Below are positions 17,379 to 26,418 of a stretch of 64,000 bases of DNA, in pieces. The position numbers and the translations under genes are program-made. Under the pieces are notes generated by a model. The model was not told the DNA's origin and did not search any database. It saw nothing but the letters and a program-made list of their open reading frames with translations. Location: the NCBI GenBank assembly GCA_017462755.1, contig JAFTQM010000045.1, forward strand, positions 1 through 64,000. Direction: 5' to 3'. How positions within the stretch are numbered: the stretch's first letter is position 1; every line of letters starts with the position of its first letter. The DNA comes from Lachnospiraceae bacterium. GTDB taxonomy: Bacteria; Bacillota; Clostridia; Lachnospirales; Lachnospiraceae.

Positions 17379-17676
17379 GACTTTCTACTCCTTTAATTAT
17401 TTAATATGTAACAGTTGTACCACTTCATTATAGTGAGTTTGCAAAAGAAAGTCAATCCTTGTCGATAATTCTGAGCTTTGCGCGAGGGAATGGTACATGC
17501 GGCAGGGTGTATGTGAAAAAAAGTTCTCGCCATTTCAAATACCGTGTGGTATAATCATCTGTATGATTGGAGTAGAATACTCTCATGCAGGTAAAACTTT
17601 GAAGAGTAATATGAGCATGAAAAGCAGTTGCTAAGGGATACAAAGAGTTGATTTATGGTGGAAAGAGAGGAATATC
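17379..17676 (+). promoter_or_regulatory. Intergenic region with a promoter for the membrane/cda operon
   Basis: About 300 bases without a gene between divergent units. TATAAT at 17550-17555, preceded by TGTGG (extended -10), points toward the gene at 17677. A matching -35 box is not evident. The 120-base untranslated leader that would result shows no riboswitch that I recognise. Confidence 0.4.
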
Positions 17677-18111
17677 ATGTTAAACATCCGAAAAACAAGA
17701 TTGATGACCAAGCTTGCCATCTATGAAAAAAGTAAAGACGGAAAGAAAGACATTCACCGGAGTAAATATTATAAAACAGATTATGTACGACTACAGATTT
17801 TGCGGAGCATTATAGCAGTTACGGTCGGTTATTTGCTGGTGCTGCTGATGTTAGTAATCTATCAGTCGGAGTATCTGATTGAGCAGGCGGTAAATCTGGA
17901 TTACAAGGCGATAGGTACGACGGTTTTGGTAGTTTATGTCGTGTTGCTTACGGTTTATATTGTAGGTACGATTATCGGTTATTCCATTCAGTATGATTTG
18001 TCCAGAGGAAAGCTGGCAAAGTATTTCCGAATGTTGAAGATTATGCGGAAGCTATATAAAGAGGAAGCGGGAGAGGATAAGGCTTCCGAGGAGGAGGAAA
18101 GCAATGGTTAA
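17677..18111 (+). CDS. Two-helix membrane protein upstream of cdaA
   Basis: 144 residues. Basic N-terminus, two transmembrane helices (about 50-70 and 85-110), then a basic and finally acidic cytosolic tail (EDKASEEEESNG). Its stop overlaps the start of the next gene by 8 bases, so the two are coupled. Family not recognised. It leads a four-gene unit ending in c-di-AMP synthesis genes. Confidence 0.65.
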   Translation: MLNIRKTRLMTKLAIYEKSKDGKKDIHRSKYYKTDYVRLQILRSIIAVTVGYLLVLLMLVIYQSEYLIEQAVNLDYKAIGTTVLVVYVVLLTVYIVGTIIGYSIQYDLSRGKLAKYFRMLKIMRKLYKEEAGEDKASEEEESNG

Positions 18112-19408
18112 ATTATTAGAAATCCGTTCGCTATTGCGTGTGTATTATCAAAAGCTTCAAATGATAATTGACCCGTTGGTAAAGTTTTTGGCGGCGTTTA
18201 TTACGTTCCGGGCAATCAACGGTTCGATTGGATATGATGCGAGAATGGACCAGACGGCGGTCGTGCTTTTGTTGTCGTTATTGTGTGCCTTTACTCCGTC
18301 AGCAGTGCTGGTGTTTTTGGCAATGGTAGTGTCCATTGTTCATATTTATGCGGCGGCACCGATTTTGGCATTGCTGTCGTTGCTGGTGTTTGGTATTTTG
18401 TACTGCTTCTTTTTGCGTTATGCGTCGCAGTACGGATATGTTGTGGTAGCGATACCGGTGTTGTATACGTTGAATATGCCGTATCTGGTACCGCTGCTTC
18501 TGGGTATTTTTGCGAATCCGCTGGCAATGCTGCCTTCGGCGTGCGGTGTGGCAGTGTACTTCCTGTTTGATATTATTAAAACGCAGACCGAGAATAGTAC
18601 GGAGGTGGCTTTAGAGGAGGTACTTCCGCTTTATATGGAAGTATTCGAGGAGATTATGGAGTGCAAGCAGATTCTGGTTGTAGCAGGTGTGTTTGCGCTG
18701 GTTATTACTGCAGTTTATCTGATTCGCAGAATGAAGATGGAATATGCGGCAGAGATTGCGCTATTGGCAGGTGCGGTGATTAATGTATTCGGATTTTTAA
18801 TCTGTGATTTGCGGTTTGGCATTACCGGAGAAATCGGTCCGATGTTACTTGGTACCTTGCTTTCGCTGGCACTGGCGTTTGTGGCGCTGTTCTTTAAGCG
18901 GGTGTTAGACTATACGGCAGTGGAAAATGTGCAGTTTGAGGACGATGATTATTATTACTATGTCAAGGCGGTGCCGAAGCTTGGTATCGGTATTCAGGAG
19001 CGCAAGGTAAAGCAGATTACCGGAAAGTCAGAGGAAGAGGAGCCGGAAGACGAAGAGGATGACTACGAGGAGATTCTGGACGAGGAAACCGGAGAGGTTA
19101 TCTTTGTGCCGAAGAAGCAGAAGGCGCTCGGTGGTCGGAGCAAGCAGGACGTAAACCGCAATGGTTATTTGTATCGGAGACAGCGGGAAGCGAGAGAGCA
19201 GGCGGCACAGGCAGTACAGGCAGTACAGGAGACTCCGATGGAAAACGAGAGACTGGAACCGGAGGAAATCGAATTTGCGGAGCCGGAGCAGCCATCCTAT
19301 ATTGAGGACTATGAGCGCGAGCGTCTCGCTGCGAAGAGCTACGAGGCGGGCGAGGAGGATTATCCCGGAGCTGAGGAATTGACACATACAACCACAGAGC
19401 AGGAATAA
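18104..19408 (+). CDS. Polytopic membrane protein with acidic cytosolic tail
   Basis: 434 residues. About eight transmembrane helices fill residues 20-275 (AVVLLLSLLCAFTPSAVLVF, PYLVPLLLGIFANPLAMLPS). A long Glu-rich cytosolic tail of some 150 residues follows (SEEEEPEDEEDDYEEILDEE). The function is unknown. Its tight position ahead of cdaA suggests a Lachnospiraceae-type conserved neighbour of the diadenylate cyclase, perhaps a partner or a transporter-like membrane protein; that link is inference. Confidence 0.7.
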   Translation: MVKLLEIRSLLRVYYQKLQMIIDPLVKFLAAFITFRAINGSIGYDARMDQTAVVLLLSLLCAFTPSAVLVFLAMVVSIVHIYAAAPILALLSLLVFGILYCFFLRYASQYGYVVVAIPVLYTLNMPYLVPLLLGIFANPLAMLPSACGVAVYFLFDIIKTQTENSTEVALEEVLPLYMEVFEEIMECKQILVVAGVFALVITAVYLIRRMKMEYAAEIALLAGAVINVFGFLICDLRFGITGEIGPMLLGTLLSLALAFVALFFKRVLDYTAVENVQFEDDDYYYYVKAVPKLGIGIQERKVKQITGKSEEEEPEDEEDDYEEILDEETGEVIFVPKKQKALGGRSKQDVNRNGYLYRRQREAREQAAQAVQAVQETPMENERLEPEEIEFAEPEQPSYIEDYERERLAAKSYEAGEEDYPGAEELTHTTTEQE

Positions 19409-19459
19409 AGTAATACAAAAGAAAGAAAAGATGAAAACAGAAGGGTGTGGTCGGACGCA

Positions 19460-20317
19460 ATGGAAGTAATCAGAACATTTTGGAATGAATATTTGGTAAG
19501 ACTTGATAAGCTGAGAGTGACGGATTTTATCGAAATCCTGATTTTGGCGGTTATCATTTACTACTTTTTAAAGTGGATTAAGACGACCAATGCTTGGGCG
19601 GTTCTGAAGGGCTTAACTACTCTGCTGATGTGCTGGCTGATTGCGTATATTTTTGATTTTCATGCGATTCTATGGTTTTTTGCGAATGCAATCGGAGTCG
19701 GAATTACGGCGATTATCATTTTGTTCCAGCCGGAGCTTAGAAAGGTACTCGAGCAGTTAGGAAAGAAGGATATCATGTCTCCGTTTTTCGGACCGAGCAA
19801 TGAGGGCCGGGAGGTTTTGCAGCAGGAGGACGTGGATGAACTGATTCGTGGTGTGTATGCACTGGCAAAGGAAAAGACCGGAGCCTTGATTGTCATTGAG
19901 CAGCAGATTGATTTGGGTAAGATTATCGAGACGGGTATTGCGCTGGATTCCGTAATTTCGTCCGGTCTGCTGATTAGTATTTTTGAGGATAAGAAGCCGC
20001 TTCACGATGGAGCAGTGATTATCAGAGGACGGCGTATTGCAGCGGCAACCTGCTATCTGCCGTTGTCGGAAAATATGCAGCTGAGCAAGGATATGGGTAC
20101 CAGACATCGTGCCGGTGTGGGTATCAGTGAAACGGCGGACTGCTTTACGATTATCGTATCGGAGGAGTCCGGAAAGGTATCAATTGCAAAGGCAGGCGAG
20201 ATTATTCGCGGTGTAAGCGGAGATTTTCTAAAGGAACAGCTGAATGCGATGTGTAAGACCGGAGATCGGAAGAAGGGCTGGTTCCTGATGTCGAACAAAA
20301 GAAAGAGTAAGGATTAA
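19460..20317 (+). CDS. cdaA: Diadenylate cyclase CdaA (c-di-AMP synthase)
   Basis: 285 residues from the ATG. Three N-terminal transmembrane helices (about 20-90) precede the DisA_N/DAC domain. The catalytic DGAVIIRGRRIAAATCYLPL supplies the DGA motif, and GTRHRAGVGISE supplies the RHR motif. It makes c-di-AMP from two ATP at the membrane, controlling potassium and cell-wall homeostasis in Firmicutes. The regulator cdaR follows directly. An in-frame GTG at 19445 is an alternative start but has poor spacing to its site. Confidence 0.95.
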   Translation: MEVIRTFWNEYLVRLDKLRVTDFIEILILAVIIYYFLKWIKTTNAWAVLKGLTTLLMCWLIAYIFDFHAILWFFANAIGVGITAIIILFQPELRKVLEQLGKKDIMSPFFGPSNEGREVLQQEDVDELIRGVYALAKEKTGALIVIEQQIDLGKIIETGIALDSVISSGLLISIFEDKKPLHDGAVIIRGRRIAAATCYLPLSENMQLSKDMGTRHRAGVGISETADCFTIIVSEESGKVSIAKAGEIIRGVSGDFLKEQLNAMCKTGDRKKGWFLMSNKRKSKD

Positions 20318-20344
20318 GGAAGCTGCGTAAGGAGAGATGCAGGT

Positions 20345-21799
20345 ATGAAGGAATTGGACCATATGCAGGAGAATGAAAAAGAGAATACCGGTAAGCTTAC
20401 AGTATATCTAAAGCGATTGCAGAAGAGCCTGGCGCACAATCTGGGCTGGAAGATTCTGTCCCTGATTCTGGCACTGGTGCTTTGGATGGCGATTATGGAC
20501 ATTGATGACCCGTATATCACGACGACGATTGAGAATATTCCGGTGCAGGTATTGAACGAAAATGCATTGGAAGAGCAGGGGAAAATCAGTGATATCGAAA
20601 GCGGTAAGCAGATTACGATTAAGGTAAGAGCGCCGAAATCCGTAGCGGACAGTCTGACGGCGACGGATTTTACGGCAGTGGCAGATTACCGTCAGATGTC
20701 ATTAGTATATGCGGTACCGATACAGGTATCGGTGTCGGAGAACAGCAGCTATGCGCGTGAGGATATTACCATCGAAGAGAAATCAACGGAGGTAATGCAG
20801 CTGACGTTGGAGGACTATGCATCGGAGACGTTCCGTGTGGATATTGCGGCAATCGGTACGGCAAAGGATGGGTATTATGTAACGGAGATGTCCGCAAAGC
20901 CGAATCTGATACAGATTTCCGGCTCGAAAAAGCAGATTGACCGAATTGCAAAGGTCGTGGTAGAAATCAATATTTCGAATGTGTGGAAAAGCTTTCAGAC
21001 CGTTGCAATGCCGAAGGCGTATGATATTAACGGCTATCTGATTGATGAGAAGACGCTGGAGTTTGAGACCACCACGATTGAGGTTGATGTGACCGTATTG
21101 CCGGTAAAGACGATTCTTCTATTGGTAACTACTGAGGGCGAGCCGAGCTACGGCTATGAATGTACCGGAACACAGTATGTGCCGAATGAGATTACGGTAG
21201 CAGGAAGTTTAGAGGATTTGCAGTCGATTTATTCACTGACCATACCATTTGACATCAGCATGCAGAGCGGTGAGGTAGAGGCGAAGCTAAACATCGAGAA
21301 TTATTTGGCGGAGGCCTATGGCGACAAATATGTGCTGGTAGACGAAGAAAAGTATGTTACGGTCAAGGCAACGATAGAGAAGCTTCCGACCGTAGATATC
21401 AAGGTGGGCAGTGACGATATCGAGGTGCGGAACCTTGACGAAGGGTATCATTTGATTTTTACAACAAAGAGTGATATAAATATAAAGGTACTGGGACATG
21501 AGACAGAGCTGAGTGCGCTGACACCGGAGTCATTGCGACTATATATTGATGTAGCAGATTATGAGCCGGGCAGCCATTATGTGTCGGTATATTCTGATAC
21601 GGAAGCGGATGTCATGGTACGCACCGGTACGATTGGAATTGAGATTACAGAGGTTGTAGATACGATGGAGGTAATTCAGGGCGGAGGCCAGGGAAATACC
21701 GAAACGCAGGAGCCGGATGCAGATCCGGACGATTTTGACGGCGGAGCTTCGGAGGAGTCCGGTGTAGAAGAGCCGGAAGCGGAAGTACCGCAGATGTAG
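20345..21799 (+). CDS. cdaR: YbbR-domain protein CdaR, regulator of CdaA
   Basis: 484 residues. One N-terminal transmembrane helix (NLGWKILSLILALVLWMAIM) anchors an extracytoplasmic array of four YbbR repeats (about 60-430), followed by a Gly/Glu-rich low-complexity tail with a few prolines. The cdaA-cdaR pair is conserved in Firmicutes, where CdaR modulates cyclase activity. glmM, the usual third gene, is not here; leuA follows instead. Confidence 0.9.
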   Translation: MKELDHMQENEKENTGKLTVYLKRLQKSLAHNLGWKILSLILALVLWMAIMDIDDPYITTTIENIPVQVLNENALEEQGKISDIESGKQITIKVRAPKSVADSLTATDFTAVADYRQMSLVYAVPIQVSVSENSSYAREDITIEEKSTEVMQLTLEDYASETFRVDIAAIGTAKDGYYVTEMSAKPNLIQISGSKKQIDRIAKVVVEINISNVWKSFQTVAMPKAYDINGYLIDEKTLEFETTTIEVDVTVLPVKTILLLVTTEGEPSYGYECTGTQYVPNEITVAGSLEDLQSIYSLTIPFDISMQSGEVEAKLNIENYLAEAYGDKYVLVDEEKYVTVKATIEKLPTVDIKVGSDDIEVRNLDEGYHLIFTTKSDINIKVLGHETELSALTPESLRLYIDVADYEPGSHYVSVYSDTEADVMVRTGTIGIEITEVVDTMEVIQGGGQGNTETQEPDADPDDFDGGASEESGVEEPEAEVPQM

Positions 21800-21850
21800 C
21801 CAGATAACATAACAGGAGATTGCCGAAAACGGCGGAAAAGAGGAGAAAAT

Positions 21851-23527
21851 ATGTTAAATTATAAGCGTTATCAGAAGAATCCGGTAGTGCATTATCCGGA
21901 AAGAGAATGGCCAAATAAGGAGATTGAAAAGGCACCAATCTGGTGTAGTGTAGACTTAAGAGACGGAAATCAGGCGCTGATTGAGCCGATGGTAGTAGAA
22001 GAAAAGATTGAATTTTTCAATATGTTAGTAAAGTTAGGTTTCAAGGAAATCGAAATCGGTTTCCCTTCCGCGTCTCAGATTGAGTATGACTTTTTACGTC
22101 AGTTAGTGGACCGCAAGCTGATTCCGGATGATGTGACGGTACAGGTACTGGTACAGTGCAGAGAGCATCTGATTCAGAGAACCTTTGAATCCTTACAGGG
22201 AATCAAGCGTGCTGTGGTACATATTTACAATTCGACCTCGACACTGCAGAGAGATGTTGTATTTAATATGTCCCGAGAAGAGATTATTAAGATTGCAGAA
22301 GAAGGTACCAGATTAGTAAAGGAATATGCAAAGGATTTTCCGGGCAAGATAATCTTAGAGTATTCGCCGGAGAGCTTTACCGGAACTGAGCTGGATTTCG
22401 CTCTGGACATTTGTACTGCGGTACAGGATATCTGGCAGCCGACTCCGGACAATAAGCTGATTATTAACTTACCATCTACGGTAGAAATGAATACACCAAA
22501 CGTATATGCAGACCAGATTGAGTGGATGTCGAAGCATTTTAAGGATCGTGAAAATATTATCCTGAGTGTACATCCGCACAATGACCGCGGATGCGGTGTG
22601 GCTTCTGCGGAGCTGGCACTGCTTGCGGGAGCAGACCGTGTAGAGGGTACTCTGTTCGGAAATGGCGAGCGTACCGGTAATGTGGATATTTTGACGATTG
22701 CGTACAATATGTTCTCTCAGGGCATCAATCCGGAGCTTGCGATTGAAAATGTCCGTGAGATTCAGGAGGTATATGAGCGTTGCTGTAAGTTAGCGATTCC
22801 GGAGAGACATCCATATGCCGGAAAGCTGGTATTTACTGCATTCTCCGGCTCGCATCAGGATGCCATCAACAAGGGTGTCAGAGCATTAAAGGAGCGCAAC
22901 AGTGACATTTGGCAGGTACCGTATCTGCCGATTGATCCGGCAGACATCGGACGTATGTATGAGCCGATTGTGCGTATCAACAGTCAGTCCGGTAAGGGCG
23001 GTGTGGCATTTATCATGGAGACCTATTTTGGCTTCAAGCTGCCAAAGGGTATGCACAAGGAATTTGCAGATGTGGTGCAGGTTATCACAGAGAAGCAGGG
23101 CGAGGTAGGTCCGGAACAGATTATGGATGAGTTCAAGCAGAACTATCTGGAGAAGAAGGAGCCATATCACTTTAAGAAGAGCCGCATGGAAGAAGTGCAT
23201 ACCGGTGCGGATGGCTGTGATACCAAGGCAACGATTGAATACACCTACAAGGGTGAGGCAAAGAGCTTTACGACCGACGGCAATGGTCCGATTGATGCAG
23301 TAAAGCGTGGTCTGGCGATGGCTACCGGCATGCAGCTGCGCGTACTGGATTACAACGAGCACGCACTGCAGGCAGGCTCCAATGCACAGGCAGCTTCTTA
23401 TATTCATGTAATGGACAACAATACCGGACATACTACCTTTGGTGTCGGCATCAGCTCGAACATTACCAGAGCTTCGATTCGTGCGCTGTTTAGTGCAGTA
23501 AATCGTTTGCTGGAGCAGGCAGAGTAA
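21851..23527 (+). CDS. leuA: 2-isopropylmalate synthase
   Basis: 558 residues, with GAGGAG before the ATG. It condenses 2-ketoisovalerate with acetyl-CoA in leucine synthesis. The HMGL-like barrel opens with WCSVDLRDGNQALIEPM (metal and substrate Arg-Asp). It also shows HPHNDRGCGVASAELALLAG (metal-binding histidines) and GNGERTGNVDI. Residues 435-558 are the LeuA dimer/allosteric domain for leucine feedback. The length fits the long-form LeuA of actinobacteria and clostridia. No T-box or leader is visible upstream and no leuBCD follow. Confidence 0.95.
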   Translation: MLNYKRYQKNPVVHYPEREWPNKEIEKAPIWCSVDLRDGNQALIEPMVVEEKIEFFNMLVKLGFKEIEIGFPSASQIEYDFLRQLVDRKLIPDDVTVQVLVQCREHLIQRTFESLQGIKRAVVHIYNSTSTLQRDVVFNMSREEIIKIAEEGTRLVKEYAKDFPGKIILEYSPESFTGTELDFALDICTAVQDIWQPTPDNKLIINLPSTVEMNTPNVYADQIEWMSKHFKDRENIILSVHPHNDRGCGVASAELALLAGADRVEGTLFGNGERTGNVDILTIAYNMFSQGINPELAIENVREIQEVYERCCKLAIPERHPYAGKLVFTAFSGSHQDAINKGVRALKERNSDIWQVPYLPIDPADIGRMYEPIVRINSQSGKGGVAFIMETYFGFKLPKGMHKEFADVVQVITEKQGEVGPEQIMDEFKQNYLEKKEPYHFKKSRMEEVHTGADGCDTKATIEYTYKGEAKSFTTDGNGPIDAVKRGLAMATGMQLRVLDYNEHALQAGSNAQAASYIHVMDNNTGHTTFGVGISSNITRASIRALFSAVNRLLEQAE

Positions 23528-23557
23528 TCGGCTGTCCTACGAAAACAACAGGAAACA

Positions 23558-24349
23558 ATGAAAGAATCCAAAATGAAAGCATTTATTGAGAATTTTAAGA
23601 AATACAGATTTTTGTTGGCAGAGCTGACGAAGAAGGACGTAAAGCTCAAGTACCGTAATTCGGTGCTGGGCTTTGTCTGGACTCTTTTGGAGCCTCTGCT
23701 TACGATGATTGTGCTTACGATAGTGTTCGGAACGATTATGAATCGCAAAACCGAGCACTATTCGGTGTACATTTTAACCGGTCGTCTGCTGTATTCCTAT
23801 TTTTCGACCGGAACGAAGCAGGCACTTCGTTCAATTCGCAGGAATGCAGGAATGATTCGAAAGGTATATGTGCCAAAATATATGTATCCGCTGGCAGCGT
23901 CGATGTCGAGCTTTACTACCTTCCTTTTTTCGCTGGTCGTGCTGGTAATTGTAGCGGGTGTGCAGGGAATGCGACCGACGATATATCTCTTCGGAGCGGT
24001 TGTGCCGTTGGTTAATGCGTTTGTTATGGTAACTGCCATCGGCTTTTTGCTGGCAACGCTGGATGTATTTTTCCGCGATTTGGAATACATTTGGAACGTC
24101 GTAACCATGATGATTATGTATATGTCAGCGATTTTCTACGAAGCAGATGCACTGCTGGACTCCGCTTATGGATTTTTGATTCGCTACAATCCGCTGTATG
24201 CGCTGATTACGAATTTCAGAAATGCCGTTTACGGACGACCGTTAGAGGGCTTTTATTTGGTGTATCCGCTGGTGTTCAGTGTGATTACTCTGGTGGTGGC
24301 AGTGTGGTTTTTCAATAAAAAGCAGGATCGCTTTGTGCTGTATATTTAG
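23558..24349 (+). CDS. ABC-2 type polysaccharide/teichoic acid export permease
   Basis: 263 residues with six transmembrane helices of the ABC-2 membrane fold. A typical TagG/RfbA opening (LAELTKKDVKLKYRNSVLGF) and the amphipathic region before helix 1 are visible. It pairs with the ATPase encoded next to export a lipid-linked polymer. The following genes (glycosyltransferase and CDP-glycerol-type transferase) suggest that the cargo is a teichoic-acid-like or related surface glycan. Confidence 0.88.
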   Translation: MKESKMKAFIENFKKYRFLLAELTKKDVKLKYRNSVLGFVWTLLEPLLTMIVLTIVFGTIMNRKTEHYSVYILTGRLLYSYFSTGTKQALRSIRRNAGMIRKVYVPKYMYPLAASMSSFTTFLFSLVVLVIVAGVQGMRPTIYLFGAVVPLVNAFVMVTAIGFLLATLDVFFRDLEYIWNVVTMMIMYMSAIFYEADALLDSAYGFLIRYNPLYALITNFRNAVYGRPLEGFYLVYPLVFSVITLVVAVWFFNKKQDRFVLYI

Positions 24350-24424
24350 AGAGTAGTATGAAGAATTACGCGAATTTCTGTTCGCCCCGTCGCAAAAATG
24401 CTTCGGAATGGAGAGTAGGTCGGA

Positions 24425-25174
24425 ATGAAGAAAGATACGATATTGCGTGTAGAAAACGTAGGAATCCGGTTTCGGATGGCAAATCAAAAGGTGGACAGCC
24501 TGAAGGATTATGTAATCAAGATGGCAAAGCGGGAGCTACGGTACCGGGAATTCTGGGCGTTGAAGGATATTACCTTTCAGCTCAAGGCAGGAGAACGTCT
24601 GGGTATCTTAGGCTTAAACGGAGCGGGCAAGAGTACGCTGCTCAAGATTATTGCAGGAGTGTTGAAGCCGAGCGAGGGCAGTGTGCAGTTAAATGGAAAA
24701 ATCGTACCGCTTTTGGAGCTGGGAGCCGGCTTTGACGGTCAGTACACCGGTGCAGAAAATATTTTTCTGTACGGGGCAATGTTAGGTTATTCAAAGGCTT
24801 TTTTGAAGGAAAAATTCGATGAAATCGTAGAGTTCTCGGAGCTGGGCGATTTTATCAATGTTCCGTTAAAAAATTATTCCTCCGGTATGAAGGCACGCTT
24901 GGGCTTTTCGATTGCAACAATTGTCGAGCCGGAGATATTGATTCTGGACGAGGTGCTCTCAGTCGGAGATGCCAAGTTTAAGAAAAAGAGTGAAAAGAAG
25001 ATTAAGGATATGTTTGATAAGGGAATTACGGTGCTTTTTGTATCTCATTCCATCGGTCAGGTGCGCTCGCTCTGTGATAAGGCGATTATTTTGGAAAAGG
25101 GCAGACTGATTGCGCAGGGAGATGTCGAAACAGTAACCGCAATTTACGAAGAAAATATCAACAAGATAACATAA
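24425..25174 (+). CDS. ABC transporter ATPase for polysaccharide/teichoic acid export
   Basis: 249 residues. Walker A GLNGAGKS (about 60-68), signature NYSSGMKARLGFS, Walker B PEILILDEVLSVGD, H-loop FVSHS. The sequence before Walker A (EFWALKDITFQLKAGERLGI) is typical of TagH/Wzt ATPases. There is no C-terminal carbohydrate-binding extension, so the exporter is of the TagGH rather than the Wzm/Wzt-CBM type. Seventy-five bases separate it from the permease gene; part of that gap resembles sequence ahead of spoVAC. Confidence 0.9.
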   Translation: MKKDTILRVENVGIRFRMANQKVDSLKDYVIKMAKRELRYREFWALKDITFQLKAGERLGILGLNGAGKSTLLKIIAGVLKPSEGSVQLNGKIVPLLELGAGFDGQYTGAENIFLYGAMLGYSKAFLKEKFDEIVEFSELGDFINVPLKNYSSGMKARLGFSIATIVEPEILILDEVLSVGDAKFKKKSEKKIKDMFDKGITVLFVSHSIGQVRSLCDKAIILEKGRLIAQGDVETVTAIYEENINKIT

Positions 25175-25185
25175 TCAGGGAGACC

Positions 25186-26418
25186 GTGTCGCCTGCTTAT
25201 CGGTATGAAAGGCGCGCGGAAATGAGGGAACACATGGAAGCAATGAAACGGGAAGCGAAGCGCCATATTTTGAGTATGCTTCACCAGATGCAGGCAAAGG
25301 TGGAGCAGCGCCGCGTCAATGCAGAGCTAAAAAATTATACCACGGATGTGATTACGAATATAAGACCGGAGAGAAAACGTTCGGTCTTATTTGTTGTGAC
25401 CAGAATGGTGCGCTTTCACGGTGGTCAGACCTCCATCCTGCGGTTGGGAACGCAGCTGGCACGCTTGGGCTTTCAGGTGGGATATGCAGTGTACAAGCCG
25501 CAGAGCAAGCAGGAAATGGAGCTGTGCGCAAAGAGCAATCTGGCGGATTTTGAAGGAATGCTGTTTACCGCACCGGAGCTTTCCGAGATGATAGCAGGAC
25601 GAAAAAAAACGGCAGATATTGTGGTGGCTTCGTCTTGGGATACCGTGTCCTTTGTGAAGAAGCTGCCAGGCTACAAGATGTATTTTGTGCAGGATTACGA
25701 ACCGTATTTTTATAGCTTTGGGGAATTGTTTTTATTGGCAAAAAAGACCTATGAGCAGGGGCTGCATATGGTAAGCCTCGGAGCTTGGAACAAAGCCATG
25801 ATCGAACGGGAATGCAAGCCGGTATCTCCGGTAGATGTGATAGATTTTCCGTATGAAAAGAAGGAATACCAAACGGTAAAAAAAGATTTTGCGGCATATG
25901 CCAAGAAAAAGAAATTTGTCCTTGCGGTATATTTGAAGTTTTACGGAAAGCGCCTGCCGTGCGTCATTCCGTATCTGCTTAAGGAGGCAAAGCAGGAGCT
26001 GGCGGCGGATGGGATTACCTTGGAGGTGCGCTATTTTGGAGAGGCGGGCAGCTTTCAGGCACCGGGAGGTAAGAATCTGGGTATGCTGACCAAGGAGGAA
26101 TTATGCGCATTGTACTATGAGGCTGATTTTGGCATGGTAGCTTCGATGAGCAATATTTCGCTGGTGCCGTATGAGATGCTTTCGGCAGGCTTGCCGGTCA
26201 TCGAGTTTCGGGATGGTACGTTTTCGGACTTTTTCCCGGAGGGCAGTGCGACGTTAATTGGCTTGTCCGGTAAGGAGCTGGCTGCGGCAATCCGCAGCTA
26301 TAGAGAACGTCCGGAGCAGCTAACAGAGCAGCTGGCGCAGGCAGAGTCTGTAATGAAGGATTTGAGCTGGGAGCGCAGCGGGAAGCAGTTTGCGGAAATA
26401 ATAGAGAGGTTAGTATGA
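25186..26418 (+). CDS. GT4-type glycosyltransferase (WsaF-like)
   Basis: 410 residues. The GT-B fold opens with RSVLFVVTRMVRFHGGQTSI, and the middle has YFVQDYEPYFYSFGELFLL, a motif of rhamnosyltransferase WsaF-like enzymes of cell-surface glycan pathways. A donor-site glutamate region (MVASMSNISLVPYEMLSAGL) lies near 325-345. Sugar donor and acceptor cannot be read from sequence. The GTG at 25186 has a GGGAG site 3 bases upstream; ATG at 25222 is an alternative. It overlaps the next gene by 4 bases. Confidence 0.8.
   Translation: MSPAYRYERRAEMREHMEAMKREAKRHILSMLHQMQAKVEQRRVNAELKNYTTDVITNIRPERKRSVLFVVTRMVRFHGGQTSILRLGTQLARLGFQVGYAVYKPQSKQEMELCAKSNLADFEGMLFTAPELSEMIAGRKKTADIVVASSWDTVSFVKKLPGYKMYFVQDYEPYFYSFGELFLLAKKTYEQGLHMVSLGAWNKAMIERECKPVSPVDVIDFPYEKKEYQTVKKDFAAYAKKKKFVLAVYLKFYGKRLPCVIPYLLKEAKQELAADGITLEVRYFGEAGSFQAPGGKNLGMLTKEELCALYYEADFGMVASMSNISLVPYEMLSAGLPVIEFRDGTFSDFFPEGSATLIGLSGKELAAAIRSYRERPEQLTEQLAQAESVMKDLSWERSGKQFAEIIERLV

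Noticed and set aside
21800..21850. T-box or leucine leader upstream of leuA
   Set aside because: The gap of about 50 bases is too short and holds no specifier stem or terminator.
22225..23431. Antisense frames over leuA
   Set aside because: Shadow frames of a conserved gene.
24358..24735. Forward frame overlapping the TagH-like ATPase start
   Set aside because: Shadow frame of the ATPase gene with no domain.
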